A model generated the notes under the pieces. It was not told the DNA's origin and searched no databases. It worked only from the letters and a program-made list of their open reading frames with translations. A DNA stretch of 64,000 bases. It comes from Sanguinoderma infundibulare. Lineage: Eukaryota > Basidiomycota > Agaricomycetes > Polyporales > Polyporaceae. Positions within the stretch are counted from its first letter, which is position 1. Every line of letters starts with the position of its first letter. The stretch is taken from the NCBI GenBank assembly GCA_032821775.1, contig JAVLRN010000005.1, forward strand, positions 930,001 through 994,000. The letters run 5' to 3'. Both the position numbers and the translations under genes were made by a program. Of the stretch, positions 33,711 to 44,933 are shown piece after piece.

Positions 33711-34081
33711 ACTGAGTAGAGCTACTAATTATAGATGAGTCTACGCGTACTGGGTATTCGTTCGGTTCGAGGTATGCGGCTGCTATATATGAGAGTCCCC
33801 GACAAGATCTACTTATACAGGTTACCGTTTCGTTCGAAAAAGGCTGGTCGCTACGCTCTAGGTTGTACGTAGTCCAGTTGTGCTGGCGGTTTATACTATA
33901 GCGACTCGATATCTACATAGACTTATATTGGATTGGATCTGGCAAGGCATATAATATTAATATAGAAAAGCACATAAAAAGCATATTGCAGGAGGATCAC
34001 GACTTGCGATGAAGTGGTTTGGGAACCACAATCCAGGATTCAGGGACCGCAAGATGGCAGCAGAGGAGGACAAGAGCATCC
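33711..34081. other. AT-rich convergent intergenic region
   Basis: The most AT-rich stretch in the window (TATATAATATTAATATAG near 33947-33964). Probably holds the 3' ends of the two convergent genes. Confidence 0.5.
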
Positions 34082-35020
34082 TTAGGCTTGACGCCACGGG
34101 CGAGACGGTGCGCTGGCGGGGGTCATTCCAAAGGGATCGGCGGTGGGAGGAGTGATAGCGGATGCAGGCGCGGCGCGGCGCTCGAGCTGCGTGATCAGCT
34201 GAGGAAGCTGGCATCGCGGGCGGTAGGATCCCGGGACAAACGTAGCCCGCGGCAGGGAGACGTCAGTCCAACGCGGCGCGGCCTGGTTTGGTTGGGAGAC
34301 GCTGCGGGTGTACGGTGGTGGGTCTGTCGCCGGCCCGCCAAAGGACGGGAACGCGGGCCAGATGAGGTGCGTTCTGTTCATCGCGTGTGCAGAGGAACCT
34401 GTGGTGCAATATGAGCGGACCGAAGCGTTCACTGGTGAAGAACACTCACTGTGCGTCGGCCGTCTGGCGGAGGTGGGAGTGGTTACTTCATATGGTGCCT
34501 CGTATGTGTTAGGACGTTGGGTCGGTGTCCTGTACCACCTGTCCGCGCTCGAGGGATAGGGCTCGTCTTCGTCTAGTCGGGGCGACGCCTGCTGCCAGGA
34601 CTCGGATTCCAGGCAGGAAGGGCACGGAACGTTTCGAGAGTGATGCGTGACGCCATGGCGCTGCTGGGAAGCGTGGTCGGCGTAGAACTGCCGCCGGCAG
34701 CGCGGGCAGACAGGAACTGTGCCTGGGTCGGGGGGTCGCCCGTCCCAGGAAGACGGGACGTCGTAGAGGAAGGGTTGCTCGGCCGCGCGAAGGAGCGGCG
34801 AGCCAGAGTCGGACCGCCGCTCGGGCTCCATCGCGAAGATAAGGTCTGAACTGTGTCCGCTAGAGCTTCTCTCTGGCGGGTGACGCCATTGCCATCCGTG
34901 TCCGTGGCTGAAGTCCGAGCCGCCATGCGAAGAGCTGGAGTGCGCGCTGCTGCTCGGCGATGGTGACCTTCTGCACCCCGTGGGGATAGGTCGGGAGGTC
35001 GTCGGACGGTAGGATGACAT
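34082..35020 (-). CDS. Hypothetical Ser/Pro-rich protein with a Cys/His cluster
   Basis: Single exon, 312 residues from the ATG at 35020. Mostly disordered and rich in Ser, Pro, Thr and Arg. Near residues 100-140 lies CPRCRRQFYADHASQQRH then GVTHH and CPSC, a possible zinc-binding unit. I do not recognise the family. The start is supported by TATAAAG on the same strand 91 bp upstream, which would place transcription start just ahead of this ATG. It could regulate transcription, but only the Cys/His cluster suggests so. Confidence 0.55.
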   Translation of the reverse strand: MSSYRPTTSRPIPTGCRRSPSPSSSAHSSSSHGGSDFSHGHGWQWRHPPERSSSGHSSDLIFAMEPERRSDSGSPLLRAAEQPFLYDVPSSWDGRPPDPGTVPVCPRCRRQFYADHASQQRHGVTHHSRNVPCPSCLESESWQQASPRLDEDEPYPSSADRWYRTPTQRPNTYEAPYEVTTPTSARRPTHSECSSPVNASVRSYCTTGSSAHAMNRTHLIWPAFPSFGGPATDPPPYTRSVSQPNQAAPRWTDVSLPRATFVPGSYRPRCQLPQLITQLERRAAPASAITPPTADPFGMTPASAPSRPWRQA

Positions 35021-36571
35021 CCGCTGCACTTGGAGCGACGTCTTTTCTGGAGGGGGTGGTGGGAAAGGTACGGGATGAGGGGGGGAAGCAGAAGCGCGAA
35101 GACAAGGGAGCTTTATACTGCGGACGGCGGAAGCCCAACCGCACACCTGTGGCAATCGGGGGGCGGCTCGGGCCTCTGCCCCCCGCTTATTTGCCATTCG
35201 CCCCCGCCTCCTTGTGTGTCTGGCCAAAACCGGCGACATGGGTCTTCTGCAAACGGGCCCGAGTCATGCGCGGGAGAAGGGACGTGTCACAGCTTTTGCG
35301 CGCGCCGACGTCCGGCGACTGAATGGACACTGTGCATCTAGCGTGGTCGGGCTCAAGGCAGGGATCTTCCAGGGGAGGGAAACGGGTAATGGGGAACGGC
35401 TTCTGACCGCCTTCGGCTCCCGCTCGCACCCCAGCTCGTCCTGCGGAGCCGCAAAAGGAAAGCCAGAACAACAAAACTAGTCAGAGTTTGAACGGGATCT
35501 TGATGGCAGACGTTTGCTAGAACATACCCGACATCGATGCAGCGCGCGCAGCCCAATATTGTGGTTGGCCATGCATTTCGTGTAGGTTTTGCGTACTCGG
35601 ATAGCCTCCGTCCTTGTTTGACTGTCCATCTATCCCAGTAGGTAAGTTGCCGTGATCAGACCGCCGGGACGGCGAGCCTTTGATGGAGAAGCGGAGATGA
35701 TCAGCAGCGCTCGGACACCAGCAGTCTGGACGAACCTTGTTTGCGGTATGGAGGTTCCCCACGCGGAGGAACAAAGGAACCTGAGGGCGCAGGAAGGCAT
35801 GCGGCCTATCTTTTAGGGCTGTACTCGACGTGTGGCTGTGACAGCAATCAAAGTACCGTAGCACGATTGCGTGTCCGCCGTCGAACCATCGAGATGGAGG
35901 ACAATGAACTCGCCATGGTGGCGTTCAGATATTGTCCGCTACGTCTGAAAGTGGGGAAGCCCTGGAGAAGAGCCGCAGAGAGGACACTTTTCCTCACGAT
36001 ATGACAAACCAATGTCTGCCCGATGGGGAGATGAAAAGGGCTCCAGCGCAGAGGGACCCAGGATAGGAAACTTTCAGAACGCGACGCCCGCGGTGTTTTC
36101 GCGTCCGCCTCGGGAGCAACACGACATCTGTGGTCAAGAGGATAACGGCCCTGGGACTTGATATAGGTTCAGATATCATGAAGGACACGACCTCGCCTCC
36201 CTGACCGCTTTCTGTGATGACAGAAAGCTTGGGCATGCGGCATTGGGAGGTCGCGAAGCACCTCCTAGCCAAAAATGTTTCACAATAACACAAGGTGCTC
36301 GAGAGCCGATGACAGCACGCACCAATTTGACAGGCTTCTGACCGCGGGCAAAATTCGCGGCGCATGAATCACTCAGAGAGCTTTCCGGGAGCGACCACAG
36401 AATCCGACTATATCGCACGAGAAATGTCATAATCTGGTGAGAGGAATCAGCGGTAGATTATGGGGTTCTATGCAGATGTACAACGCGGGGTGCTCGGCGA
36501 AGTCCAAGGGGGACATTAGACGTGCTGTGTACTCTACGGTCACCGACCAATCTTGACTCGCTGCGCACGGT
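35021..36571. other. Intergenic, no gene recognised
   Basis: 1.5 kb between the Ser/Pro-rich gene and mS38. Open frames are short, in all phases and without recognisable domains. Part is the promoter of the minus-strand gene ending at 34082. Confidence 0.45.
35111..35117 (-). promoter_or_regulatory. TATA box
   Basis: TATAAAG on the minus strand, 91 bp upstream of the ATG at 35020, followed by a pyrimidine-rich stretch before the start codon. Confidence 0.45.
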
Positions 36572-37411
36572 TCAACTGGCAGAAAAGGTCAGCATACCAC
36601 AGCGCTCCAAGGACCAATGAACACGCACGCGTCTCCGCTTCTTGAGTCTAGGCGACGGTGTATTAGTAGAAGATCCCTCAGAGGCGGACAATAACGGCGA
36701 TGAGACTCACTTGTGCTTCTTCATCTTCTTTCGCCGCTTCCTCTTGGTGCTGTCCATGTACATCTCAAACTCTGCTTCCGCCAGGCTGACCTCCTCCGCG
36801 CGCCCAGAGGTGACGTCGAGGCCCAGACGTTTGAGGGTCTCTTCCCAGGCAATGGAAGCCCCAACCCGGTTCACGACCATCGCCCTTGCGAGCTGTCGCG
36901 CGGCGTCAGCATCGGCCTCCGGCGACGCCTCCAGGCTCTCCCCTTCGACGTTGCCAAAATTGGCCATCTCGGATGGCGGATTGGCGGAGGTCATGGGAAA
37001 CGGCGAGGAATACGAATCGAAGAGGGATGAAGGCGATTGAGAGATCGCTAGCAGCGGTCGGTGGAGCGAAAAGAATTGGTGCAACTTGAGGTCTTGGGAG
37101 CTGATACGGGGATGGACGGGCGAGATGGACGAGCTGGTCGCGTAGGTGAATGGAGTGGGTGTCTGCATCGATTCCGCGCTCGGTGAGGATGTGGAAATCT
37201 TGCTCGAAGGATCCTCCTTCGGAGAAGACGAGGAGTTATCGGCACTGGTCGAGGGAGATGATTCGACCTTGGCCTTGCTGGATGATGGGGGTGCGACCTT
37301 GGGAGACTTGGACGAGTTGAAGTACCCGCCGCCTCCCGGCTTGGAAAAGACGGAGTACGCCCTGCGGGCACCTGCTGCTGGGCGCAGCAGATGGGCGAGG
37401 ACAGTCATCAT
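36572..37411 (-). CDS. Mitochondrial small ribosomal subunit protein mS38 (Cox24/AURKAIP1 type)
   Basis: Two exons (37411-36711 and 36647-36572) give 258 residues. The N-terminus MMTVLAHLLRPAAGARRAYS is a good mitochondrial targeting sequence. A long Ser/Pro-rich middle follows. The identifying part is the C-terminal domain: MYMDSTKRKRRKKMKKHK, which continues after the 63-bp intron as LKKRRRVRVHW. In yeast and mammals this short, very basic end lies in the mitoribosome near the decoding centre. The intron sits inside the conserved basic motif, so an unspliced reading would cut the domain. The tail after HW (SLERCGMLTFSAS) is unlike the usual end, so the stop is slightly uncertain. Confidence 0.8.
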
Positions 37412-37717
37412 GGACGACGGGCCAGAGAACGTCGTTGTGGTGTTCAGCGTCGTTGGCGGGCTCCTCCGCGCCAGCCACACCCAGGCCTAGTCCACGTGGG
37501 TCAGGCGCCCGCCCAATTTCGCGCAGCGGCGCTGCCGAGCCGCGTTCGAATTCATCCTGCGCATGCAAACTCGAATGTCCAGGTAACAGCAAGAATCAGG
37601 ATAGATAAATGAAACATTAATACATGGAATCCTGGAATACAATCCGCTTTGCGTCAAATACAAATACAGATTCACAGGGGCAAGAGCAACAACCAGAGTG
37701 AGTGCGCAAGGATGACG

Positions 37718-38973
37718 TTAAGTTACCAATACGATCTGCCCCCTCCCGTCCCTCAGGATGACTAGCTCACAATCAATCTTCTCCCCTGTGTCTTGGCACA
37801 CGACGTCCGTGGGGTCGACTGGGTCGAACTTGATTTGCCTGTACTCCACGAACGACCGTCCCAACACCACGTCAAAGTGCGTCTCCTCGGACAGGTACAC
37901 GGAGTGCGTCGACCGCGTCCGTCCGACGGTAATCGGCCACTTCCCAAGACTGTCAAATAAGAGGGAGGAGTCAGCACAAGCGCAGCGACTGAACGCTGAT
38001 AGCGATCATACTTGACCAGCCCGGCGTATCCATAGTGTCCCGGAGCAGCGTCACGGGGGATGAAACCGTTCTGAATCGCGAACTTGCGCGAGATGTACAC
38101 GTGGCGGTAGCCACTCTTGAGCAGCATCCGTACTGCGCAGCAGAAGACCGCGAAGCAGTGGAGCCAGGGAGAACGGAGAGGGACGGTCCGCGTCAGTAAC
38201 CCGCAGTGGGAAGGGCGAGTGCGAGTGCACATGATGGACACCCACCGTTGTTCACGGGGCCAATACTCCCGATGACGGTGCGGACGCCGTTCTCGCCGTG
38301 GAACCGCTCGAAATCCTTTTTGAAGTTCGGGATGGCGTGGTCCTCGGCCTTGCGGTCCTTGGCGTTGCGCTTGCCCGACTTGCCATTTACCATGGGGTAC
38401 GCGTCGAGAGGCGAGGGCGAGGCGATGGGCCTGGGGCGGTACATGTAGAACGACGCGTTTCGGTATTCACTTGACGGAGGGAGCGGCGCGTCCGGGTCGC
38501 GGAGGAACAAGACAGGCGCGCCGTCGTGCCCCATGGACGAAGACTTGGTCCTCCACGCGAACACGGAGTAGTCGGAGTCTGTGATGATGTGAGCCATGGC
38601 ATGCGTGCTGCAGTCGCTGAATAGGACATCGTACCATCATCCAGGTTGTAGAAGGAGTTGTTCCACTCGTACTTGACGTAACCCGCACGGACAGGCTTGC
38701 CATGGAGCTCCGTGAACGCCTTCTGGTTGAGCTTGGTGTATATCGTCTGCAGAGTGTCGTCGGAGTCTGGCCAGGGAATCAGGAACCACATTTGTCAGTC
38801 GACCAGAAACAGAAGCACTTACCTGAGTAGATGATGGCAAACGACGAGACAGGCGTGTGAACGTCAACCACCATCGGAGGGCCGTTTTCTGCCATGGCTG
38901 CTGCAGCGCGGGGCGGCGGGGATGTGGGAGGGTTAGAAGAGGATGGCCCCTGACTTCCCTGGCCCCGATTCAT
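37718..38973 (-). CDS. Conserved fungal protein of unknown function
   Basis: Five exons on the minus strand (38973-38823, 38766-38635, 38578-38246, 38132-38012, 37949-37718) give 322 residues. All junctions keep frame. Two in-frame starts exist, 38973 and 38895; I take the first. The protein opens with a Pro/Ser-rich stretch, then SSFAIIYSDSDDTLQTIY and a middle with EYRNASFYMYRPRPIASP. The strongest segment is C-terminal: NGFIPRDAAPGHYGYAGLV, KWPITVGRTRSTHSVYLS, then HFDVVLGRSFVEYRQIKFDP. The DVVLGRSF piece resembles the ILG-x-x-F strand of retropepsin-like domains, but no DTG catalytic motif lies in the right place (the DTGEK near 37780 comes after it). Function unknown. Confidence 0.7.
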
Positions 38974-39066
38974 TCTATAAGCTACGAGTTACGTCGGACG
39001 CGACGGTGGTGATGGAGCCTCGGATGCCTCGAAAGGAGTCTCCGGCGTTCTGATCGAGACGTTGTC

Positions 39067-39074
39067 TCACGTGA
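39067..39074. promoter_or_regulatory. TCACGTGA palindrome
   Basis: Perfect E-box-type palindrome about 95 bp upstream of the minus-strand ATG at 38973. bHLH factors of the Cbf1 type bind such sites; use here is inferred. Confidence 0.35.
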
Positions 39075-39299
39075 TCGCACTCTTGAGGGCAAACAGCTAC
39101 GTTCAACACAAACCCCCCAAGGTCCACGCCGACACGTGGACGGTATCCTTGGTATGAGACTAGGCAAACAGCTATAAAATGCGGAAGCGTTTGCAAATGG
39201 TATCCTAAGTTTTTTCTAAAATCCAAGTTTATGGTACACCACCCGGATGGGCGCCAGTCTTGGGAAGCTCAAATTGTTTACATGCAAACTCGGGAATCT

Positions 39300-40474
39300 C
39301 TACTTCGACGCCTGACACTGGCTGTAGTAAGGAGGCGCCACTGCGACACACGCCAGGCCATTCGCACAGACTGTGGGACCAGTCCAGCCGGTTCCGCCGC
39401 ACTGACGTTGGTTAAATCAGCGTGGTGTCCAAGTGTGAAGTTCACAGCAAAACGTTACCTGTCCAAACTACGCGGCGCGTCACCAGATATCAGCGGGGAT
39501 TCACACGGATGAGCAATGTGAAACTAACCTCAGTTTGAGTGGCGGCGGGTGCACTGCTGGTGCTAGACGGTGTAGCTGGGGTCGAAGACGGGGCGGGGGC
39601 GGCTGTTGTCGAACCCGCCCCACCGCCGACGTATTGAGTGTACGAAGAGGAGTGCGCCGCGCTGAGGTCCAGGCCGAAGAAGTTGAAGAAGTTGTGCTCC
39701 TGGAAGCTGGAGTTGACGTCCGAAGGGTCGTCAACGCCGGTGGTCGTGGACGCGACGTAGGCCAGAACGGCAGTCCCGTTGAGGTTGCCGGAGCCGAGGG
39801 AGCCTGCCTCCCACACGGTGCAATTCTGACAGGACGTTCAAGGTAAGATGAGGCCGGCTTATCGAGATGAAATTGCTGACCTGGCAACGAAAAATGGCAT
39901 TGACGTGCGTACTGTTTACCGTCGAGGCAGGAAGAAGGGTGATCGTCGGGCCTGTGTATGCTGTAGGCAGAACGTAGCCACTGAAATAGAGCGATGTCAG
40001 TTTTCAGCAACATGCATGGGTTGGAGGATAGGAACGTACGCCGTCCAACGGGGTCCGAGGACGATGTCATTGCCGTTCGGCCAGAAGGGGAAGAGAAGAC
40101 TGTTCGACATCTGTCCCCCCATGCTGAGACCGGACCAACCGTAGCTGACCGGCACGACCATTTGCACGATGTATTCGTTCGACGGGGGCGTCGAGAGAGG
40201 AGGCAGAACCACCCCCATGGTCATGTCCATGCTAGCATCCTGCGTGTTTCTACTTAGTATCATAGCTTTACGACATTAGTAGTGCGCGAGGTCTTACTCG
40301 GTATCCTTGGAAACATATGCCGCTGGCAGCGTCGCAGTAGGAGGAGGCCACCTGGGCCGACGCTGTTTTCACGGGAGCCGTTGAGTACGATCCTCAATTC
40401 AATAGGTAGAGGAGAAAGGTACCCAGAGTGGCAGCGGCAACGGCAATTCCTGCGGCGAAGAACTTGCACGCCAT
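39300..40474 (-). CDS. Secreted AA8 b-type cytochrome with CBM1 (CBCyt b562-like)
   Basis: Seven exons on the minus strand: 40474-40423, 40362-40298, 40239-40040, 39980-39881, 39825-39529, 39467-39459, 39401-39300; 274 residues. The start begins a clear signal peptide (MACKFFAAGIAVAAATLASA). The cytochrome domain, as in cellobiose dehydrogenase, has the likely haem ligand M83 in GLSMGGQMSNSLL and a candidate H183 in SFQEHNFFNFFG, with Cys pairs (C34, C138, C141). A Ser/Thr/Pro/Ala linker leads to a cellulose-binding CBM1: FGQCGGTGWTGPTVCANG then YYSQCQ at the end. Phanerochaete has a known cytochrome b562 with this layout. There is no flavin dehydrogenase domain, so it must receive or pass electrons to a partner such as a lytic polysaccharide monooxygenase (inference). 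Confidence 0.93.
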
Positions 40475-41027
40475 TAATGAGTCGAGGGTAGTGTTTAGCT
40501 GGAAGCTCGAGATTCGAGGCCCTGAATACATCGAACACGAAAATCGAGCTCTTCATATACGGTTGTAGAATACCTCCTGCCATAGTGCACGCATGTGGGT
40601 CGAGGTATACTTTTGGGCTTTCACCAAGGTTCCACCAGGATAGAACCGTGGATCAAGCGGATTGCGGGCCACATCGTCGACAAAAATATCAAGGTTGACA
40701 GCAAAATTGGCATAGCGAAGTCGACTCGGACAAAGGTCGCAACAAACAAGTGGGGAGGGGCGAGTTCAGAATGCGCCCGTCGAGGTTCGATGGCAAGGCG
40801 GCCACTCGGGTCATCGGCACCGGAAGGCGGACCTGCCTAATCGGGCGAGCGACAAGCGCGGCTGTGGCGGAATTTTTATCGCCCTCTGCGCCAGGATCGC
40901 TTCGGCTTCGTCTGCTTCACCGTGCACGCTGCTTCACGCCGTCCACGCTGCTCACGGGAGGCATCGTCTGACAACGCACTGACCAAGGATCATCCATACG
41001 TGAGGTCGCGACTAAACACCTGACACC
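40475..41027. other. Divergent intergenic region
   Basis: Holds the promoters of the AA8-CBM1 gene and SNU13. TATATGAAG on the minus strand (40551-40559) lies about 80 bp from the AA8 start and may be its TATA element. No gene seen. Confidence 0.45.
40551..40559 (-). promoter_or_regulatory. TATA-like element of the AA8-CBM1 gene
   Basis: TATATGAAG at about -80 relative to the ATG at 40474. The position fits a core promoter; no experimental support. Confidence 0.35.
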
Positions 41028-41589
41028 ATGGCCGACTCCGATTCGAAAGCGAAGGCATGGCCCCTTGCCGACTCCGCGCTGAACAACGACGTGCGTTTCT
41101 CCAGGCTTTGTCCACGCCTCGGCCGAGCTCACCGGGCTATCATTAGATCCTTGACCTCGTCGAGCGTGCCTCGCAGTTCAAGCAGCTGAAGAAGGGTGCG
41201 AACGAAGGTGCGCCGTTTCGTGCTCTGGACGCCAGATTACTGATGCCCTGTCCCCATTGTGCAGCTACCAAGACCCTCAACCGTGGCATCGCTGAGCTCA
41301 TCATTCTCACTGCGGACACCGGGCCGTTGGAGATCCTCCTCCACCTCCCTCTTCTTTGCGAGGAAAAGGCAAGACTTGTCCTCCTCGAGGACCCTTGAAA
41401 TAAGCGCTGATGCCCAACATCTCGCGACAGAACGTGCCGTACATCTTCGTCGAGTCCAAGGCTGCACTTGGCCGTGCCTGTGGCGTTACGCGGCCCGTCA
41501 TCGCTGCGAGTGTCACCACAAACGAGAATAAGGAACTTTCCAGCCAGATCAACACCATCAAGCTGAGGGTCGAGAAGCTTATGGTCTGA
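41028..41589 (+). CDS. SNU13: U4/U6.U5 snRNP and box C/D snoRNP protein Snu13
   Basis: Binds the kink-turn of U4 snRNA and of box C/D snoRNAs. Four exons (41028-41090, 41147-41207, 41265-41368, 41431-41589) give 128 residues, the normal length. The L7Ae-type core is complete: [20 protein letters not shown], then [40 protein letters not shown] and [13 protein letters not shown]. The third intron (41369-41430) is best read with a GC donor (AAG then GCAAGA), which gives exactly the conserved EEKNVPY. A GT 12 bases later would insert three residues. Its 3' end faces UBC9. Confidence 0.95.
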
Positions 41590-41794
41590 GCTGAATCTTT
41601 CCATCCACTTCACGGATTCTCATCGTCGGAGTGCGTCCCGGTCGTGCTATGAATGTTCATGTATCGTACCACATGCTTTCGTGCGCAAGAAACTGTTCCA
41701 GGGCCGTTCCCGACCGTACGAACCATATCATATAGAGTAAGAATAACCCGATAACGGCGATACAATGCAAGACGATAGCTAGAAGGATACCTAT

Positions 41795-42645
41795 TCACTT
41801 GGGGATATTCTCCCGCGCTTGCTGCTTCACACGGCGTCTGAAAGCGACATTAGCTTTCGGTTACTATGAGGGAGCCGCTCACGTACTCGTACGCCACCTT
41901 GTCGTTCCTAGTTACGGCAAACGTCAGACACCGGGCACACGATAAGGATGGAAGGCAGTCGCACTTGAACATCGTGTAAGCGTCGCTCTGGGCGGGATCG
42001 TTTACATTGGGATCGTTCAGTAGTTCCTGGATACCGAGCAAAACCTGCGAGCATATCAGCAAACGCACGTGTTCCAGGAAGCCTTTTCGGACCTGTTTGA
42101 TCGTAATCGCCGGTTTCCAGGACTTCTCTTCGTCTAGGATAGACAGACAAACAGTACCCGAGGGGTACACGTTCGGGTGGAACAAAGGCGGCGAGAATTT
42201 GCCTGCAGATAATGAGCGACAGACTGCACGCGGCGCAGAGGGCGAACCTACACTTGGGGGGCTTCGATGGATAGTCTAAACACGCAGTCAACTCTCATGG
42301 ATCCACACGGACAGGCTCGAGGATGTCGAGTACCTTCGGGGAATATCATCATCAGCTTGTAGACACCGCCTTCCCATGGTGTCTGAAGTCCATGCGTTCA
42401 GAAACCCACGCCAAGTATATCGAAACATTTGAAACCACACGTACCCCAGCTTTTCCAGGGATGCCGACCTCCCACTCGAGTAGGTTCATTGAGCCATCGG
42501 GGGCTTTGGTTGGTTTAGCGTAGAAGCCCTGGACAGACGTGAGCGAGAGCGTTCGTGAATTCCGAAGGAATACGCGTACAAACGGGTGGTCCTTGCGCCA
42601 TTGCTTGCGCTCCTCGGCTAGGCGGGCTCTGCAGATACCTGACAT
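41795..42645 (-). CDS. UBC9: SUMO-conjugating enzyme Ubc9
   Basis: E2 enzyme that transfers SUMO to target lysines. Eight small exons on the minus strand: 42645-42580, 42528-42445, 42382-42334, 42275-42252, 42202-42093, 42044-41965, 41907-41887, 41837-41795; 158 residues, the exact family length. The catalytic cysteine is C93 in [17 protein letters not shown]. Also visible are [48 protein letters not shown], and [20 protein letters not shown]. Exons of 24 and 21 nt are needed to keep family sequence and frame. Start and stop agree with other Ubc9 proteins. 205 bp separate its stop from that of SNU13. Confidence 0.97.
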
Positions 42646-43334
42646 GACGGTTAGAGGTCAAGACGCGTTTGGCTTCTCATCCGTGGCGGAGGTGCGGACG
42701 CGGTAGGCGGCCGTTGCCGAGTGCAGGGTCGATCGCATTACGTCAGCAACGATCAGCATGTGGATGCTAAAGTCGAAATTGGAGACTTTTATTCGCGGGG
42801 CGCGACGGTCACTGAACCGTCTCAGACAGCCTCCAGGCCCTGCAACATGCTCGAGCTCACATGAACGCGCACCGCGCATGCCGCCAGAACCCAGGCAAGT
42901 ACCTTCACCCGCGGAACACTGAATCGTGTCTGCAGAACCGCTATAACTGGCCGCGACTTTCGAACCCGAAGCTCCTCGAGCTCGAGACTCCCAGCCGACG
43001 CCGTTCCATTCTCTCGCTCTCGGGCCTTATCTCCACCTGTATTGAGCGAGATGTTTTGAGATCTCGCGAACCATCTATATGCATCCCAACTCAATCAGAC
43101 TCCCATGAATTGTGAGCTCCATTCTCCCAGGCAGAGGCCGTCCCCGGTCCTTCCGCCACGTTATCCGGGCATTCCACTTATTTCACTCATTTTCTCAGTG
43201 GAAGGTCCTGATATTGCAGGAAGACCCTTCAAGCGGGCTCCCGCTGGAGCAGCACAGGCGCATATATACGCCGCTGCCTCTGAGGATTCGCCGCTGGTAC
43301 GTGACCGCCTGCCCCTATCATCCCTGATTCGAAC
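42646..43334. other. Divergent intergenic region UBC9 / methyltransferase
   Basis: No gene recognised. Holds both promoters. Confidence 0.5.
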
Positions 43335-44933
43335 ATGACTATGAACCAGGAAGACCATCCTGCGTCGCCCTCCGATGCAGGCAGTGCGAGCCCAGCACCG
43401 TCTCTCTACTCATTTTCCTCGTCCATCGACGGCCGACTCATGGTACGTGCGGTTGCATCGCATCGCCTGTGTATTGCAGGGCACTCACCGGGTGTTACTG
43501 CATCTTTCTAGCTGAGAGAGGCCTACGGTCGCACATTGAACAATCAAAACGACGTACGCGATTGTGTTCCTCCTACCCCGATCGACAACTGATGTCGGGA
43601 TAGACCTATTTCTTACCCGCGGTAAGAACAAGACTGTATGCATCACCCGCGACATGGAATTGAATCTTATGTCATTAGGACAACGAAGAGCACCGGAGGC
43701 TCGATCTGCAACACCAGATTATCACTCTAGCTCTCGGCGGACTTTATCCAGCACCAAACCTGGTTAGGAGGGCCCTTGCACCACGCCCGGGGAAGACACC
43801 TGCGATTCTAGACGTTGGGACTGGAAGCGGTAGCTGGTAGTGCAAGCAAGGCGTGATTCGGCAACGGGTGCTGATATACGATCTGCAGGGCTATCGATAT
43901 GGCCAAACAATTCCCCCATTGTTCTGTAGTAGGAGTGGATCTAGCCCCACCAAGAGTCGACGGGTACGTGATCATCTGCCACCTTGAGCATTGGAGCATC
44001 TCACTGATTGTCATTCCGCAGGGATCTCCCACCAAACTGCCGGTGCGTCTCCTTCCCTGAGATGCCCTCCTTGTTATTCATCTGCGTGCTTCCACAGTTT
44101 TGAGATAGATGACGTGAGTACCGCGGTCAATTACTGTCAGGGACAGGCCCGTTAATTAGCTGTAGGCCAACCTTGGGTTTAGTCACTACCGGGGGTCGTT
44201 CGATCTTATACACGCCCGGTCGATATCTCCCGGCGTCAGTTTATGTCCGTCGTCCCTGTTCGCACACGTATGCTTAAACAAATCTAGATTCGAGACTTTC
44301 CTCAACTTCTGGAGGAATTTGCCCAAGCTCTGCGCCCTGGAGGCGTGGTGTTGCTCGGGGACGGGGACATGCAGCTCTATGACGAATACGAATCCCCGTT
44401 GGCATACGCTGAACAGGACTCGCCCGATTTCTCCTGGACGACACGCGTGTTTTTTGCCGCATACAACGCGATGAAAAACAGGGGTGGCAGTATCGACTCG
44501 CCGTTCATGAGCCCCACTTGGCTCCGGGCCATCGATTCCTTCACCGACGTGGGCTGGCACAAGGTATTCATCCCTATTGGACCCTGGAAATATGGTGAGT
44601 GGCCCCGTCTGTTGCCATCCTGGTCGAGGTACTCATTGGACATACAGCGGACCAGGGAGAGCGCACCCTCACGGAAATGCTCCGCGAGGACTGTCTGCGG
44701 TATATTTCAGGCATGGCACCACTCCTCCTGAGGTAAGTCAGAAGCTCAAATCTCTCCGCCAATCCCATCCTGCGCCCCTGCGGGACACAAGCTGATCGTG
44801 CCGTTCCAGCGAGGGATATTTGCCGGAGAGCGTGGAGATGATGCAGCGCGAGGCAGCCGCAGAGCTGCAGGAGCTGCGGATCCACGTCCAGAGCCGCTGG
44901 ACGTTCGCCTGGGCCGTAAAGAAGGCGCCGTGA
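43335..44933 (+). CDS. SAM-dependent methyltransferase (fungal LaeA/TAM-like class)
   Basis: Eleven exons: 43335-43442, 43512-43553, 43604-43621, 43679-43836, 43889-43963, 44022-44042, 44098-44113, 44166-44234, 44288-44594, 44648-44732, 44810-44933; 340 residues. Four exons are between 16 and 42 nt. The N-terminus is Ser/Pro-rich. YFLPADNEEHRRLDLQH is typical of fungal members and is followed by SAM motif I (ILDVGTGSGSWAIDMAKQFP), motif II (VVGVDLAPP), and FDLIHARSI. After that come LLEEFAQALRPGGVVLLGDG and a helical C-terminus. The substrate cannot be inferred. Such genes occur both as regulators and in biosynthesis, but here the neighbours are housekeeping genes. Confidence 0.85.

Noticed and set aside
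37701..37716. U6 snRNA-like string TGCGCAAGGATGAC
   Set aside because: No other U6 sequence nearby, and no Pol III promoter or terminator; a chance match.
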